Shown here one piece after another: positions 33,556 through 42,345 of a DNA stretch of 57,646 nucleotides (the first letter of the stretch is position 1; the number at the start of each line of letters is the position of its first letter). A model generated the notes under the pieces. The model saw only the letters and a program-made list of their open reading frames with translations. It had not been told where the DNA came from and made no database searches. Origin of the DNA: an uncultured Prevotella sp. (GTDB lineage Bacteria; Bacteroidota; Bacteroidia; Bacteroidales; Bacteroidaceae). Made by a program: the position numbers and the translations under genes. The stretch spans positions 48,431 to 106,076 of the forward strand of contig CAJODF010000005.1 of the NCBI GenBank assembly GCA_905233555.1, written 5' to 3'.

Positions 33556-34644
33556 ATGAAAAAGTATTTTATGATGGCAGCCCTGATGCTGGCTGTACTG
33601 CCCACAGAGGCGCAGGAACAAGTGAAGTATTCCATCGACGGAATCAGTAAGGACAACGGTAAGACGGTGGTGCTCCGTAACCGTAGGACCAACCTGGTCG
33701 TGGATAGTGCGATCGTCGCCAACGGCAAGTTTTCTATGAGCGGCAATGCTGAGAAGGATGCCTTGATGGGCGTGTCAGTCAAGAATGCCAAGTGGAGCGT
33801 GCTGCTCTTTAATGACGGTACGCCCCTGACGATCAACCTGAACGACAGTACGCTGAAGGGCTCACCCATGAACGAGCGCCTGACACGCTACGACATCGAT
33901 ATCAATGCGCCCTATGCCGACTTCATCCTGAAGGTGGCGAGCATGTCGGAAGAGGAGCGTAAGGCCAAGGAGATAGAACTGGTCGGCGGACTGATGATAG
34001 CCACCCTGAAAATGCAGGAGGGCGTGAAGAAGGTGTTTAAGGAAGAGCGCGAGACGCTGATTCCCGTGGCGTTCTTCAGCGATTACCAGAGTATGCTCGG
34101 TCAGGAGTTTATGGATAGTGTCCTCGCGACGAAGCCGGCCTGGGCCAGCCATCCCATTGTGAAGAGCGTGCTGGATGTTGCTGCCTATCGGAAGGCTGAG
34201 GAGGCGAAGAAGCAGGAAATCGTGGGTCAGCAGTTCATCGACCTGGAGGAGGCTGATCCCGACGGCAAGATGCACAAGTTGAGTGAGTATGTAGGCAAGG
34301 GCAAATGGGTGCTCGTGGATTTCTGGGCTTCATGGTGTGGACCCTGCAAGGCTGAGATGTCGAACGTGGTGGCTGCCTATGACACGTATCACGACAAGGG
34401 CTTTGACATCGTGGGCCTGTCGTTCGACAATAAGAAGGAGCCGTGGGTGAAGGATATCGACAATCTGAAGATGCCCTGGACGCACCTCTCCGACCTGAAG
34501 GGCTGGGAGACTGTGGCCGCCAAGGTGTATGGGGTGAACAGTATCCCCGACAACCTGCTGATCGACCCACAGGGTAAGATCGTGGCCCGTGGGCTGCGTG
34601 GGCAAGGCTTGCAAGATAAACTCAAAGAAATCTTTGAAAGGTAA
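33556..34644 (+). CDS. TlpA-like thiol-disulfide oxidoreductase with N-terminal DUF4369 domain
   Basis: 362 residues. The signal peptide (MKKYFMMAALMLAVLPTEAQ) leads to a DUF4369-like beta-domain, then a helical linker. A thioredoxin-like AhpC/TSA domain follows with the CxxC pair in FWASWCGPCKAEM near residue 260. These Bacteroidota periplasmic proteins reduce or isomerise disulfides. A hairpin terminator at 34674-34705 ends the unit. Confidence 0.88.
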   Translation: MKKYFMMAALMLAVLPTEAQEQVKYSIDGISKDNGKTVVLRNRRTNLVVDSAIVANGKFSMSGNAEKDALMGVSVKNAKWSVLLFNDGTPLTINLNDSTLKGSPMNERLTRYDIDINAPYADFILKVASMSEEERKAKEIELVGGLMIATLKMQEGVKKVFKEERETLIPVAFFSDYQSMLGQEFMDSVLATKPAWASHPIVKSVLDVAAYRKAEEAKKQEIVGQQFIDLEEADPDGKMHKLSEYVGKGKWVLVDFWASWCGPCKAEMSNVVAAYDTYHDKGFDIVGLSFDNKKEPWVKDIDNLKMPWTHLSDLKGWETVAAKVYGVNSIPDNLLIDPQGKIVARGLRGQGLQDKLKEIFER

Positions 34645-34672
34645 GAAGGTAAAAAGGTAAAAAAGTAAAAAA
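34642..34672 (+). repeat. Purine-rich GGTAARA/AAGGTAAA repeat after the thioredoxin-like gene
   Basis: Four units of the GGTAAGAA/GGTAAAAA kind, period 7-8, directly after the stop codon. The same flavour flanks the hairpin insert at 54848-54931. Confidence 0.65.
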
Positions 34673-34673
34673 C

Positions 34674-34717
34674 AGCCGAAAGTCTTGGTACTTTCGGCTA
34701 TTTTTCGTACCTTCGCG
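34674..34717 (+). promoter_or_regulatory. Combined terminator-promoter element in front of metF
   Basis: Hairpin AGCCGAAAGT-cttggt-ACTTTCGGCT (34674-34699), U-tract (34701-05), then the -7 box TACCTTCG (34708-34715), 10 nt before the metF ATG. A second copy lies at 53394-53437. The hairpin should end the upstream message while the -7 box starts the next. Confidence 0.65.
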
Positions 34718-34725
34718 CCGTAATT

Positions 34726-35673
34726 ATGAGTATATTGAACTTAGATAAAGACCGCAGGCGGTTCTCCTTTGAGGTGCTGCCCCCATTGAAGGGGACGGGT
34801 ACCGACAGGCTCTTTGCCGACATCGACAAGTTGAAGGAGTTCGATCCTGCATACATCAATATCACGACCCATCACTCCGAGTTTGTTTATAAGGAACTGG
34901 CCAACGGGCAGTTTGAGCGGAGCAGAATCCGTCGCCGTCCTGGCACGATAGCCATCGCTGCCGCCATCCAGAACAAGTATCATATCCCTGTGCAGCCCCA
35001 CGTGATTTGCAGTGGTGCTAGCGTCGAGGATATCGAGTACGAACTGCTCGATCTGCAGTTTCTGGGCATTAGCGATCTGTTGCTGTTGCGAGGCGACAAG
35101 GCGAAGGAGGACAGCCGCTTTGTGCCGACTGTAGGGGGTCACGCCCATACGACGGACCTGATGAGGCAGGTGAAGCGTTTCAACGAGGGTTTCTTTGCCG
35201 ACGGTACGCCCATCAAGAATCCGGGCCGTCCGTTCGACTACGGGGTGGCCTGCTATCCTGAGAAGCACGAGGAGGCGCCGAATCTGGAGATGGATATGGA
35301 GTACCTGAAGCAGAAGCAGGAACTGGGGGCGCAGTATGCCGTGACGCAGTTGTTCTTCGACAATGAGAAATACTTTTCCTTCGTGGAGAAGGCCCGAGGG
35401 ATGGGGATCACCATTCCCATCATCCCTGGTATCAAACCACTGGCGAAACTGACGCAGTTGACGGTGGTGCCGAAGACGTTCCATTGTGACATCCCTGAGC
35501 CGCTGGCAAAGGAGATCGTGAAGTGCAAGACGGATGAGGATGCCCGACAGTTGGGTATTGAGTGGACGACGGAGCAGTGTCGCGACTTGTATCAGCATGG
35601 GGTGAATAATATTCATTTCTATACGGTTTCGGCCGTTGATTCGGTCGTCGCAGTCGCACAGCGGCTGCTGTAG
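34726..35673 (+). CDS. metF: Methylenetetrahydrofolate reductase
   Basis: 315 residues, a single-domain bacterial MetF. It opens with FSFEVLPPLKGTG and continues with YINITTHHSEF, the folate/FAD site DLLLLRGDKAKED and the strand QYAVTQLFFDNEKYF. The enzyme reduces methylene-THF to methyl-THF for methionine synthesis, using FAD in a TIM barrel. Its stop TAG is followed immediately by TGATAAG heptads and structured element copy 3, then holB. Confidence 0.95.
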   Translation: MSILNLDKDRRRFSFEVLPPLKGTGTDRLFADIDKLKEFDPAYINITTHHSEFVYKELANGQFERSRIRRRPGTIAIAAAIQNKYHIPVQPHVICSGASVEDIEYELLDLQFLGISDLLLLRGDKAKEDSRFVPTVGGHAHTTDLMRQVKRFNEGFFADGTPIKNPGRPFDYGVACYPEKHEEAPNLEMDMEYLKQKQELGAQYAVTQLFFDNEKYFSFVEKARGMGITIPIIPGIKPLAKLTQLTVVPKTFHCDIPEPLAKEIVKCKTDEDARQLGIEWTTEQCRDLYQHGVNNIHFYTVSAVDSVVAVAQRLL

Positions 35674-35769
35674 TGATAAGTGATAAGTGATAAGTGAAGG
35701 CCGCGATTAAGTGAGAGCCATGATGCTTGTATCAATGGCCGAGCGTGAGCGGGCTCGATGTGAAACATC
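35674..35769 (+). repeat. Structured repeat element, copy 3
   Basis: TGATAAG x3 (35674-94) precedes P1 CCGC (35701-04) / GCGG (35749-52) and the constant strand GATTAAGTGAGA (35705-16). P2 is GCCAT (35717-21) / ATGGC (35735-39) with inner GAT/ATC. The constant strand CGAGCGTGA is at 35740-48 and P3 GATGT-gaa-ACATC at 35757-69. The 23 bases from P1' to the end of P3 match copy 1 exactly. Confidence 0.75.
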
Positions 35770-35770
35770 A

Positions 35771-35793
35771 ATTGTGCATTGTGCATTGTGAAT
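35771..35793 (+). repeat. Heptad array, ATTGTGC, at the holB start
   Basis: ATTGTGC, ATTGTGC, ATTGTGA and a partial unit. The GTG at 35788 inside it is the likely holB start codon. Confidence 0.85.
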
Positions 35794-36900
35794 TGGAATA
35801 GCGTGATAGGGCAGAGGGAGGTGCAGAAGCGCCTGTTGCAGATGGTCGGGGAGGACCGGCTGCCGCATGCCCTGATGCTCTGTGGACCGCAAGGCGTCGG
35901 TAAGATGGCGCTGGCGATGGCTTTCGGCTGTGAGTTGCTCGACGACGGCAGTGCTTCGTCGAAGGCGATGCTCAGCAAACTGGAGCACCCTGACCTGCAC
36001 TTCACTTATCCAACCATCAAACTGCCCTCGATGTCGAGCGACCACAAGCCCGTGAGCGATGATTTCGCCAGAGAGTGGCACGATCTGATCATGGGAGGAC
36101 CGTACTTCACGATGGACGACTGGATGCAGGCGATGGGAGGCGAGAACCAACAGGCCATCATCACTGCCGGCGAGAGCGACGACCTGGTCAGAAAACTCTC
36201 ATTGAAGTCGAGCCAGGGGGGCTATAAGGTCAGTATCGTCTGGCTGCCTGAACGCATGAATATCGAGTGCGCCAACAAACTGCTGAAACTCATCGAGGAA
36301 CCGCCCCAGCAGACGGTGTTTATCATGGTATGCGAGGAGCCCGACAAACTGTTGGAAACCATCCGTAGCAGGGTGCAGCGCATCGATGTGAAGAAGATAG
36401 AGGATGCAGCGATAGAAGAGGCCCTCGTGGAGCGAAGGGGCATCAGTGAGGGTGCCGCCTACCGGATAGCCCGACTCGCCAACGGCAGTTGGTTGAAGGC
36501 GCTGGAGGAGTTGCAGGTAGGCTCGGAGAACGAGCAGTTCCTGGATCTGTTTATCTCGCTGATGCGACTGGCGTACCAAAGGAAGATCAAGGACCTGCGC
36601 AAGTGGAGTGAGGTGATGGCCGGCTTCGGCCGTGAGAAGCAGAAGCGCTGGCTGACCTATTTCCTCAAGATGATCCGTGAGAACTTCATGTACAACTTCC
36701 AACAGGAGGAACTGGTGTATATGACGGAGAAGGAGGAGGGTTTTGCCCGTAACTTCGCAAGGTTCGTGAACGAGGCGAACATCCTGCCGATCAGCGACCT
36801 TGCCAACAGGGCCGTCCGTGATATCGGACAGAATGCCAATGCGAGGATCGTGTTCTTCGATTTCGCCTTACAGATGATAGTATTGTTGATACAGAAGTGA
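35788..36900 (+). CDS. holB: DNA polymerase III delta' subunit
   Basis: 370 residues of the clamp-loader family. The N-terminus WNSVIGQREVQKRLLQMV and the P-loop remnant LCGPQGVGKMALA (Thr replaced by Met, in line with delta' not hydrolysing ATP) are clear. IMVCEEPDKLLETIRSRVQ carries the SRC-like sensor position. There is no ATG before the conserved core. GTG 35788 gives VNWNSVIGQ, the expected length, and falls inside a heptad array. The stop codon TGA (36898-36900) is also the beginning of another array. Confidence 0.85.
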   Translation: MNWNSVIGQREVQKRLLQMVGEDRLPHALMLCGPQGVGKMALAMAFGCELLDDGSASSKAMLSKLEHPDLHFTYPTIKLPSMSSDHKPVSDDFAREWHDLIMGGPYFTMDDWMQAMGGENQQAIITAGESDDLVRKLSLKSSQGGYKVSIVWLPERMNIECANKLLKLIEEPPQQTVFIMVCEEPDKLLETIRSRVQRIDVKKIEDAAIEEALVERRGISEGAAYRIARLANGSWLKALEELQVGSENEQFLDLFISLMRLAYQRKIKDLRKWSEVMAGFGREKQKRWLTYFLKMIRENFMYNFQQEELVYMTEKEEGFARNFARFVNEANILPISDLANRAVRDIGQNANARIVFFDFALQMIVLLIQK

Positions 36901-36927
36901 AAAGTGAGAAGTGAAAAGTGAAAAATT
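36893..36927 (+). repeat. Heptad array, AAAAGTG/AGAAGTG, at the holB stop
   Basis: AGAAGTG, AAAAGTG, AGAAGTG, AAAAGTG, AAAAATT. It includes the last holB codons and stop; about 28 nt match the array at the end of the DJ-1 gene (48908-48935, opposite strand). Confidence 0.85.
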
Positions 36928-36939
36928 GAAATATATAGT

Positions 36940-38076
36940 ATGACAGAGAAAACGAAAGAATTGCCCAGTGTGGTAGGCTGCGACAGAGGGTTCTGTCATC
37001 AGGCCGTAGGTCGTCAGGACCGTCAGTTGAATACGTACGACTGGCTGGCCGATGTGCCTGGTAATGCCGAAGATACCGACTTGGTGGAGGTGCAGTTCAA
37101 GCATACCCGCAAGGGCTATTATCACAATGTGAATAATCTGCCGCTGAAGAAGGGAGATATCGTGGCGGTGGAGGCGAGTCCGGGCCATGATATTGGCGTG
37201 GTGACACTGACGGGTCGCCTGGTGAAACTGCAAATCAAGAAGGCCAACCTGAAGTCGGATGAGGACATCAAGCGCATCTATCGTATCGCAAGGGAAAGCG
37301 ATATGCAGAAGTTCCGTGAGGCGAAAGCCCGTGAGCATTCGACGATGATTGAGAGTCGTATGATTGCCAAGGGACTGGGCCTGCAGATGAAGATAGGCGA
37401 CGTGGAGTATCAGGGCGACGGCAACAAGGCCATCTTTTATTATATCGCCGACGAGCGTGTGGATTTCCGACAGTTGATCAAGGATCTGGCTGTGGCTTTC
37501 CACGTGCGTATCGAGATGAAGCAGATCGGTGCGCGTCAGGAAGCTGGGCGTATCGGTGGTACGGGTCCCTGCGGAAGGGAACTATGCTGTGCCACGTGGA
37601 TGAAGAATTTCTCGAGCGTCAGCACCAATGCCGCCCGATTCCAGGATATCTCGCTGAATCCCCAGAAGTTGGCTGGTATGTGCGCCAAGTTGAAGTGCTG
37701 CCTGAACTACGAGGTCGATGACTACGTGGAGGCCAGCAAGCGTCTGCCCGGTAAGGATGTCGTGCTCCAGACACAGGATGCCGACTATTATCTTTTCAAG
37801 AGTGATATCCTGGCTGGGCTCGTGTCATATTCTACGGACAAGAATATCGCTGCGAACGTGGAGACCATCACGGCTGCGAGGGCCAAGGAGATCATCGAGA
37901 TGAACAAGCAGGGCGAAAAGCCGCTCTCGCTTCAGGAGGACGGTCACCAGAAGCCAGCCAAGCAACATGTGGATTTGGCAGGTGGCGATATCAGCCGATT
38001 CGACAAGTCGAAGAAAAAGAAGAAAAAGAAGAAGAAACAGTCGGATGCGCCTCAGGACAACCATGCGAAGGAATAA
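36940..38076 (+). CDS. RicT/YaaT-like PSP1 domain protein
   Basis: 378 residues. The PSP1 domain carries GGTGPCGRELCC and the second cysteine pair GMCAKLKCCLNYE. In Firmicutes the homologue RicT (YaaT) belongs to an iron-sulfur complex affecting RNase Y and RNA processing; the role here is assumed. A C-terminal run of nine lysines is unusual and may bind nucleic acid. It lies between holB and gldH; the gldH start overlaps its end by 14 nt, a conserved Bacteroidota order. Confidence 0.88.
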   Translation: MTEKTKELPSVVGCDRGFCHQAVGRQDRQLNTYDWLADVPGNAEDTDLVEVQFKHTRKGYYHNVNNLPLKKGDIVAVEASPGHDIGVVTLTGRLVKLQIKKANLKSDEDIKRIYRIARESDMQKFREAKAREHSTMIESRMIAKGLGLQMKIGDVEYQGDGNKAIFYYIADERVDFRQLIKDLAVAFHVRIEMKQIGARQEAGRIGGTGPCGRELCCATWMKNFSSVSTNAARFQDISLNPQKLAGMCAKLKCCLNYEVDDYVEASKRLPGKDVVLQTQDADYYLFKSDILAGLVSYSTDKNIAANVETITAARAKEIIEMNKQGEKPLSLQEDGHQKPAKQHVDLAGGDISRFDKSKKKKKKKKKQSDAPQDNHAKE

Positions 38077-38533
38077 CAGATGGATCTGTCTCGGTATGAT
38101 GCTTGCGGTTGCAATAGGCCTGGCCTCTTGCGACCGTAAGACGATTTATTATCACTACGAGCATGCGCCGGTGGCAGGCTGGGAGAAGAACGATACGCTG
38201 AGTTTCGATATTCCCCCCGTCAGTGCAGGCTTATACCGTGAGGAACTGGGACTGCGCATCGATTCCGACTATCCCTTTATGGGGCTGAGTGTCGTCATCA
38301 AACAGACCATCCTGCCGTCGGGCTATGTACATACCGACACGCTGAACTGCAGTCTGGTTGACAAGGACGGCAACCATAAGGGGACGGGCATCAGTTTCTA
38401 TCAGTACAACTTCCACGTCAATACGCTGCGATTGCACGAGGGCGACTCGCTGCACATCACCGTGAGGCACAATATGAAACGAGAGATTATGCCAGGCGTC
38501 TCAGACGTCGGCATCCGACTGGACAAGCAGTAA
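38063..38533 (+). CDS. gldH: Gliding-motility-type lipoprotein GldH
   Basis: 156 residues. A lipoprotein signal ends in GLASC, followed by DRKTIYYHYEHAPV and a beta-sandwich-like body, as in the GldH family. The family was found in gliding Flavobacteria but is kept in non-gliding Bacteroidales, where its role is unknown. ATG 38063 is chosen because it gives the signal peptide MRRNNRWICLGMMLAVAIG; it overlaps the RicT gene by 14 nt. It converges on rodA with 5 nt between the stops. Confidence 0.87.
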   Translation: MRRNNRWICLGMMLAVAIGLASCDRKTIYYHYEHAPVAGWEKNDTLSFDIPPVSAGLYREELGLRIDSDYPFMGLSVVIKQTILPSGYVHTDTLNCSLVDKDGNHKGTGISFYQYNFHVNTLRLHEGDSLHITVRHNMKREIMPGVSDVGIRLDKQ

Positions 38534-38538
38534 GGAAA

Positions 38539-40008
38539 TCAGGAGCGTGCAAGGTTCCGGCCTGCATCGATTCTCAGGAAGATGAAGAGCAGGATGGTGA
38601 ATCCCCAGAGTGAGGAACCTCCGTAACTGAAGAACGGCAGGGGGATACCGATGACGGGCGTAAGACCTAATACCATGCCGACATTGATAAACACATGGAA
38701 TAGGAAGATACTTAATACGGAATAGCCATAGACCCGCCCAAAGCGGTAGGGTTGTCGTTCTGCCAGATGGATGAGTCGCAGGATGAGGAACAGGAACAGC
38801 AGCAGGACTGACGCTGAGCCGATGAATCCCTCTTCCTCGCCGACGGTACAGAAGATGAAGTCTGTATCCTGTTCGGGCACATATTTCAACTTGGTCTGCG
38901 TACCGTTCAGGAAGCCCTTTCCCTCAATACCTCCTGAGCCGATGGCAATCTGACTCTGATGCACGTTGTAGCCAGCTCCCTTCAAGTCTTCCTCCAGACC
39001 GAGAAGCACATTGATACGTACCCGTTGGTGGGGCTCCATCAGATGGTTCAACACGTAATCGGCAGCATTGAAGAACACGACGGAGCTCAGTGCGAAGAGT
39101 GCGATCCACATGTAATTCCTGATCCTGCTCGCTACAGCCTGCCAAATCAGATAGCCTATCAGAAGGGCTGTCACCACCAGTTGTACGAAGACCACATCAA
39201 ACGGGATGACGTAGAGTGCGAACAGCAGGAAGATCAGCGTGATGCCGATGGTGACCAGCAAGATACGGATGGCATCCCTCTTGTTGTTGCAATAGGCTAG
39301 GACCATGATGCCTGAGAATATGTGTATCATCAACAGGACGACAAACTTACCCACAGAGGTAGGCGTATAGAGGAGCATGGTGTCGGCAAAGCGGATACCC
39401 ACCACGAAATAGAGCACCATAGCCACACCTGTGAACAGGATACTGCCAGGCATTCCTTCGCGATAGAGCATGAGAAAGAAGGCGAGATAGACGAGGGCGG
39501 AACCCGTCTCCCGTTGCAGGACGATGAAGAGCATCGGGAACAGGATGATGCCCAGTGTGGTGCCGAAATACTTCCACTGGTGGATATTATAGCCGTAGAT
39601 GCTCATAAACTTCGCCAGCGCCAAGGCTGTGGCGAACTTTGCGAATTCGGCAGGCTGGAGGCGCAAGGGCCCTAGTACCAGCCACGATCGGGAACCCTTG
39701 ATGGTGTGGGTGTTGAAGATGGTTGCAAACAGCAGTATCAGCATCACACCGAAGATGATATATGCAAAGGTGTCGTAGAAACGGTCGTCGAGCAACAGTA
39801 TGACCAGTCCCAGTACAATCGAGGTTCCTATCCAGACAATTTGCATACCAGAACGGCTGTCGAGGCTGAAGATGTCCGTCTCGCCGTAGGTGTAACTCGC
39901 ACCACAGACACTCATCCACCCTAAACTCAGGAGAGCCAGGTAGATGAGAATCGTCCACCAGTCGATGGAACGAAGCACGCTGGGTTGTTTATCTGTCTGA
40001 CGAACCAT
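38539..40008 (-). CDS. rodA: Rod-shape peptidoglycan polymerase RodA
   Basis: 489 residues with about ten membrane helices, of the SEDS family. It shows the conserved HTIKGSRSWLVLGPLRLQPAEFAKF and the C-terminal PFFSYGGSSLWGF. It polymerises glycan strands with PBP2 in cell elongation. Its ATG at 40008 lies 20 nt inside the end of mrdA, so the two partners are translationally coupled. Confidence 0.95.
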   Translation of the reverse strand: MVRQTDKQPSVLRSIDWWTILIYLALLSLGWMSVCGASYTYGETDIFSLDSRSGMQIVWIGTSIVLGLVILLLDDRFYDTFAYIIFGVMLILLFATIFNTHTIKGSRSWLVLGPLRLQPAEFAKFATALALAKFMSIYGYNIHQWKYFGTTLGIILFPMLFIVLQRETGSALVYLAFFLMLYREGMPGSILFTGVAMVLYFVVGIRFADTMLLYTPTSVGKFVVLLMIHIFSGIMVLAYCNNKRDAIRILLVTIGITLIFLLFALYVIPFDVVFVQLVVTALLIGYLIWQAVASRIRNYMWIALFALSSVVFFNAADYVLNHLMEPHQRVRINVLLGLEEDLKGAGYNVHQSQIAIGSGGIEGKGFLNGTQTKLKYVPEQDTDFIFCTVGEEEGFIGSASVLLLFLFLILRLIHLAERQPYRFGRVYGYSVLSIFLFHVFINVGMVLGLTPVIGIPLPFFSYGGSSLWGFTILLFIFLRIDAGRNLARS

Positions 40009-41842
40009 ATGCGATTCTCTTGTTTTGGAAAGCCAGCGCCTTAGCCTCTGAAGCAGGTGAGAGTTTTCCGTTGATATACTGTTCCATAATCAGGCCACCG
40101 ATAGGTACGCCGTAGGTGGCACCCCATCCGCCGTTCTCCACATAGACGGCTACGGCGATCTTCGGTTTGTCCATAGGGGCGAAGCCCATGAATACGGAGT
40201 GGTCGTGACCTCGATTCTGGGCTGTACCCGTCTTTCCACAGGCCTGAAAACTATGTCTCGACAGTTCCTTACAAGTTCCACCCATTGCCGACGAGCGCAT
40301 GCCCTTCACAATATATTCGTAGGCATCCTGCTTGGCCTTGGTGAAATGGCGACGGGTAAAGGTCGTGTCGAGTGGTTCACCCTGTACTTTCCTGACCACG
40401 TGAGGCACATAATAAAAACCTCTGTTGGCGATGGTGGCGCCCAGATTGGCTATCTGGAGTGGGGTGAGCAGCACCTCGCCCTGTCCGATGGCGATGGAGA
40501 TGACTGTCAGACCGTTCCATGAACCCTTATATGCCTTGTCGTAGAACTGGGCATTGGGGATCAGACCTCGTTTCTCGCCTGGAAGGTCAATACCTAATTT
40601 ATAGCCGAATCCCATGCTGACCATATAGTCGCGCCAGGTGTTCATGGCGTTCTGAACGGAACCGTACTTGGAGATGTTGGTATTGATCATGTGGTAGAGT
40701 CCCCAACAGAAGAAACCGTTGCAGGAAGTGCTTAATGCAGGGACGAGGGGCAGGGGGGCTGCATGTCCGTGACAACCCACGTGCAGACCCTTAAAGTTGA
40801 AACCATGACCACAGGGGTAGGGGGTCGATGGTGTGATAATCCCTTCCGAGAGGAAGGTCAGTCCCTGAGAGGTCTTGAAAGTGGAACCAGGCGGGTAGAG
40901 TCCCATGATACTGCGGTTCAGCAGTGGCTTCCACACATCCTGACTCAGGATCTTATGGTTCTTGCTTCGCTCACGACCCACCATTAGTCTGGGGTCGTAG
41001 GAGGGAGAGGATACCATGCAGAGCACCTCGCCTGTAGAAGGCTCGATGGCCACGATACTGCCGATTTTGCCTTCCATCAGTCGTTCGCCTAGGGCCTGCA
41101 GTTCGTAATCTATGCTCAGGGTCAGGTTCTTACCGGGTATAGGACGTTTGTCGAAGGCACCGTTCTGATATCGGCCCTGAATCCGTCCGTGGGCATCGCG
41201 CAGCAGGATCTGCATACCCTTCTCGCCACGTAGTTGTTTCTCGTAGGAGCGCTCCACACCGAGTTTCCCGATATAGTCGCCCGGCTGGTAATAATCGTCT
41301 TCCTCAATGTCGGCAGGCGACACCTCTGCCACATCGCCTAAGATGTGGGCACCCATATTATACTGATACTGACGGACGCTGCGCTTCTGGACGTAGAAAC
41401 CTGGAAAACGGTACATTTTCTCCTGGAAGATGCTGAAGTCCTTATCCGACAACTGACTCATGAACAGTTGCTGGGTGAATCTTGAATAGCCCGGATTACG
41501 GTTACGGTCCTTGATGGTGCTCATGCGTCTGTCGAACTCCTCCTTGCTGATGCCGAGCGCCTGACAGAAGTCCAGCGTGTCCAGTCGTCCGTTGGCTTCG
41601 TTCATGACGACCATGATGTCATAAGAGGGCTGGTTATACACCAGCAACTTGCCGTTGCGGTCAGAGATGACGCCCCTTGAGGGGAACTCCACTTTCTTCA
41701 GGAACGCATTCGAGTCGGCACTCTTCTTATAGTCGTCGCTGGTAATCTGGAGTGTAAACAGACGGATAATATAGATGACTACAATCAATGTAGCCACCCC
41801 ACCAATCACATATTTTCTGTTTCCAAGATTATAGTCCTTCAC
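39989..41842 (-). CDS. mrdA: Penicillin-binding protein 2 (elongation transpeptidase)
   Basis: 617 residues. One N-terminal membrane helix (about 12-32) and a dimerisation domain precede the transpeptidase domain. The active serine is in PPGSTFKTSQG, SxN is SCNGFF and KTG is in CGKTGTAQNRG. It cross-links peptidoglycan during elongation with RodA. The start overlaps the mreD stop by 4 nt. Confidence 0.95.
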   Translation of the reverse strand: MKDYNLGNRKYVIGGVATLIVVIYIIRLFTLQITSDDYKKSADSNAFLKKVEFPSRGVISDRNGKLLVYNQPSYDIMVVMNEANGRLDTLDFCQALGISKEEFDRRMSTIKDRNRNPGYSRFTQQLFMSQLSDKDFSIFQEKMYRFPGFYVQKRSVRQYQYNMGAHILGDVAEVSPADIEEDDYYQPGDYIGKLGVERSYEKQLRGEKGMQILLRDAHGRIQGRYQNGAFDKRPIPGKNLTLSIDYELQALGERLMEGKIGSIVAIEPSTGEVLCMVSSPSYDPRLMVGRERSKNHKILSQDVWKPLLNRSIMGLYPPGSTFKTSQGLTFLSEGIITPSTPYPCGHGFNFKGLHVGCHGHAAPLPLVPALSTSCNGFFCWGLYHMINTNISKYGSVQNAMNTWRDYMVSMGFGYKLGIDLPGEKRGLIPNAQFYDKAYKGSWNGLTVISIAIGQGEVLLTPLQIANLGATIANRGFYYVPHVVRKVQGEPLDTTFTRRHFTKAKQDAYEYIVKGMRSSAMGGTCKELSRHSFQACGKTGTAQNRGHDHSVFMGFAPMDKPKIAVAVYVENGGWGATYGVPIGGLIMEQYINGKLSPASEAKALAFQNKRIAYGSSDR

Positions 41843-42339
41843 TTCGTACGAACACTTTCAATGGCAAGAATCAATATCAAAGTCAGGACGGCGCTACTGC
41901 CTGCACAGATCAGCCAGTGTACCCAGTTGTAGAAAGTAAAGGCCTCTACGGCAAAGAATGCCAGACAGAAGACGAGGGTCAATACGGCACTGAAGATGGT
42001 GAAATTACCCCAACCCAGTACCTTGACAGATACGTTGAGTTCATCGATGGAATCCCGTGGGATAAATAGTTCCAGCAGATAGGGCTGTATGATAGCAATG
42101 AGCGTCAGACAACCTGCTGCCAGACCTGGGGTATTTGAGAAGACATCGATGGCCAGACCCAAGGCGAAACTCCAGAGCAGGATGGCCCATTTCGGCGTGT
42201 TGCGATGGAAGGTGATGACAAAATAGACATACAGCAACGGGATGGCCACGCCGAAGAGGTGCATGTGGTTCAGAATCAGTATCTGAGCCGCACACAGGGC
42301 GAGGAACATCCCTAACCGTTTTAGTAAGTCTATTGACAT
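41839..42339 (-). CDS. mreD: Rod-shape determining protein MreD
   Basis: 166 residues with about five membrane helices, the usual MreD size. Sequence is weakly conserved, as in all MreD proteins, so the call rests on helix pattern and place between mreC (6 nt) and mrdA (4-nt overlap). Confidence 0.88.
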   Translation of the reverse strand: MSIDLLKRLGMFLALCAAQILILNHMHLFGVAIPLLYVYFVITFHRNTPKWAILLWSFALGLAIDVFSNTPGLAAGCLTLIAIIQPYLLELFIPRDSIDELNVSVKVLGWGNFTIFSAVLTLVFCLAFFAVEAFTFYNWVHWLICAGSSAVLTLILILAIESVRTK

Positions 42340-42345
42340 ATCTCT

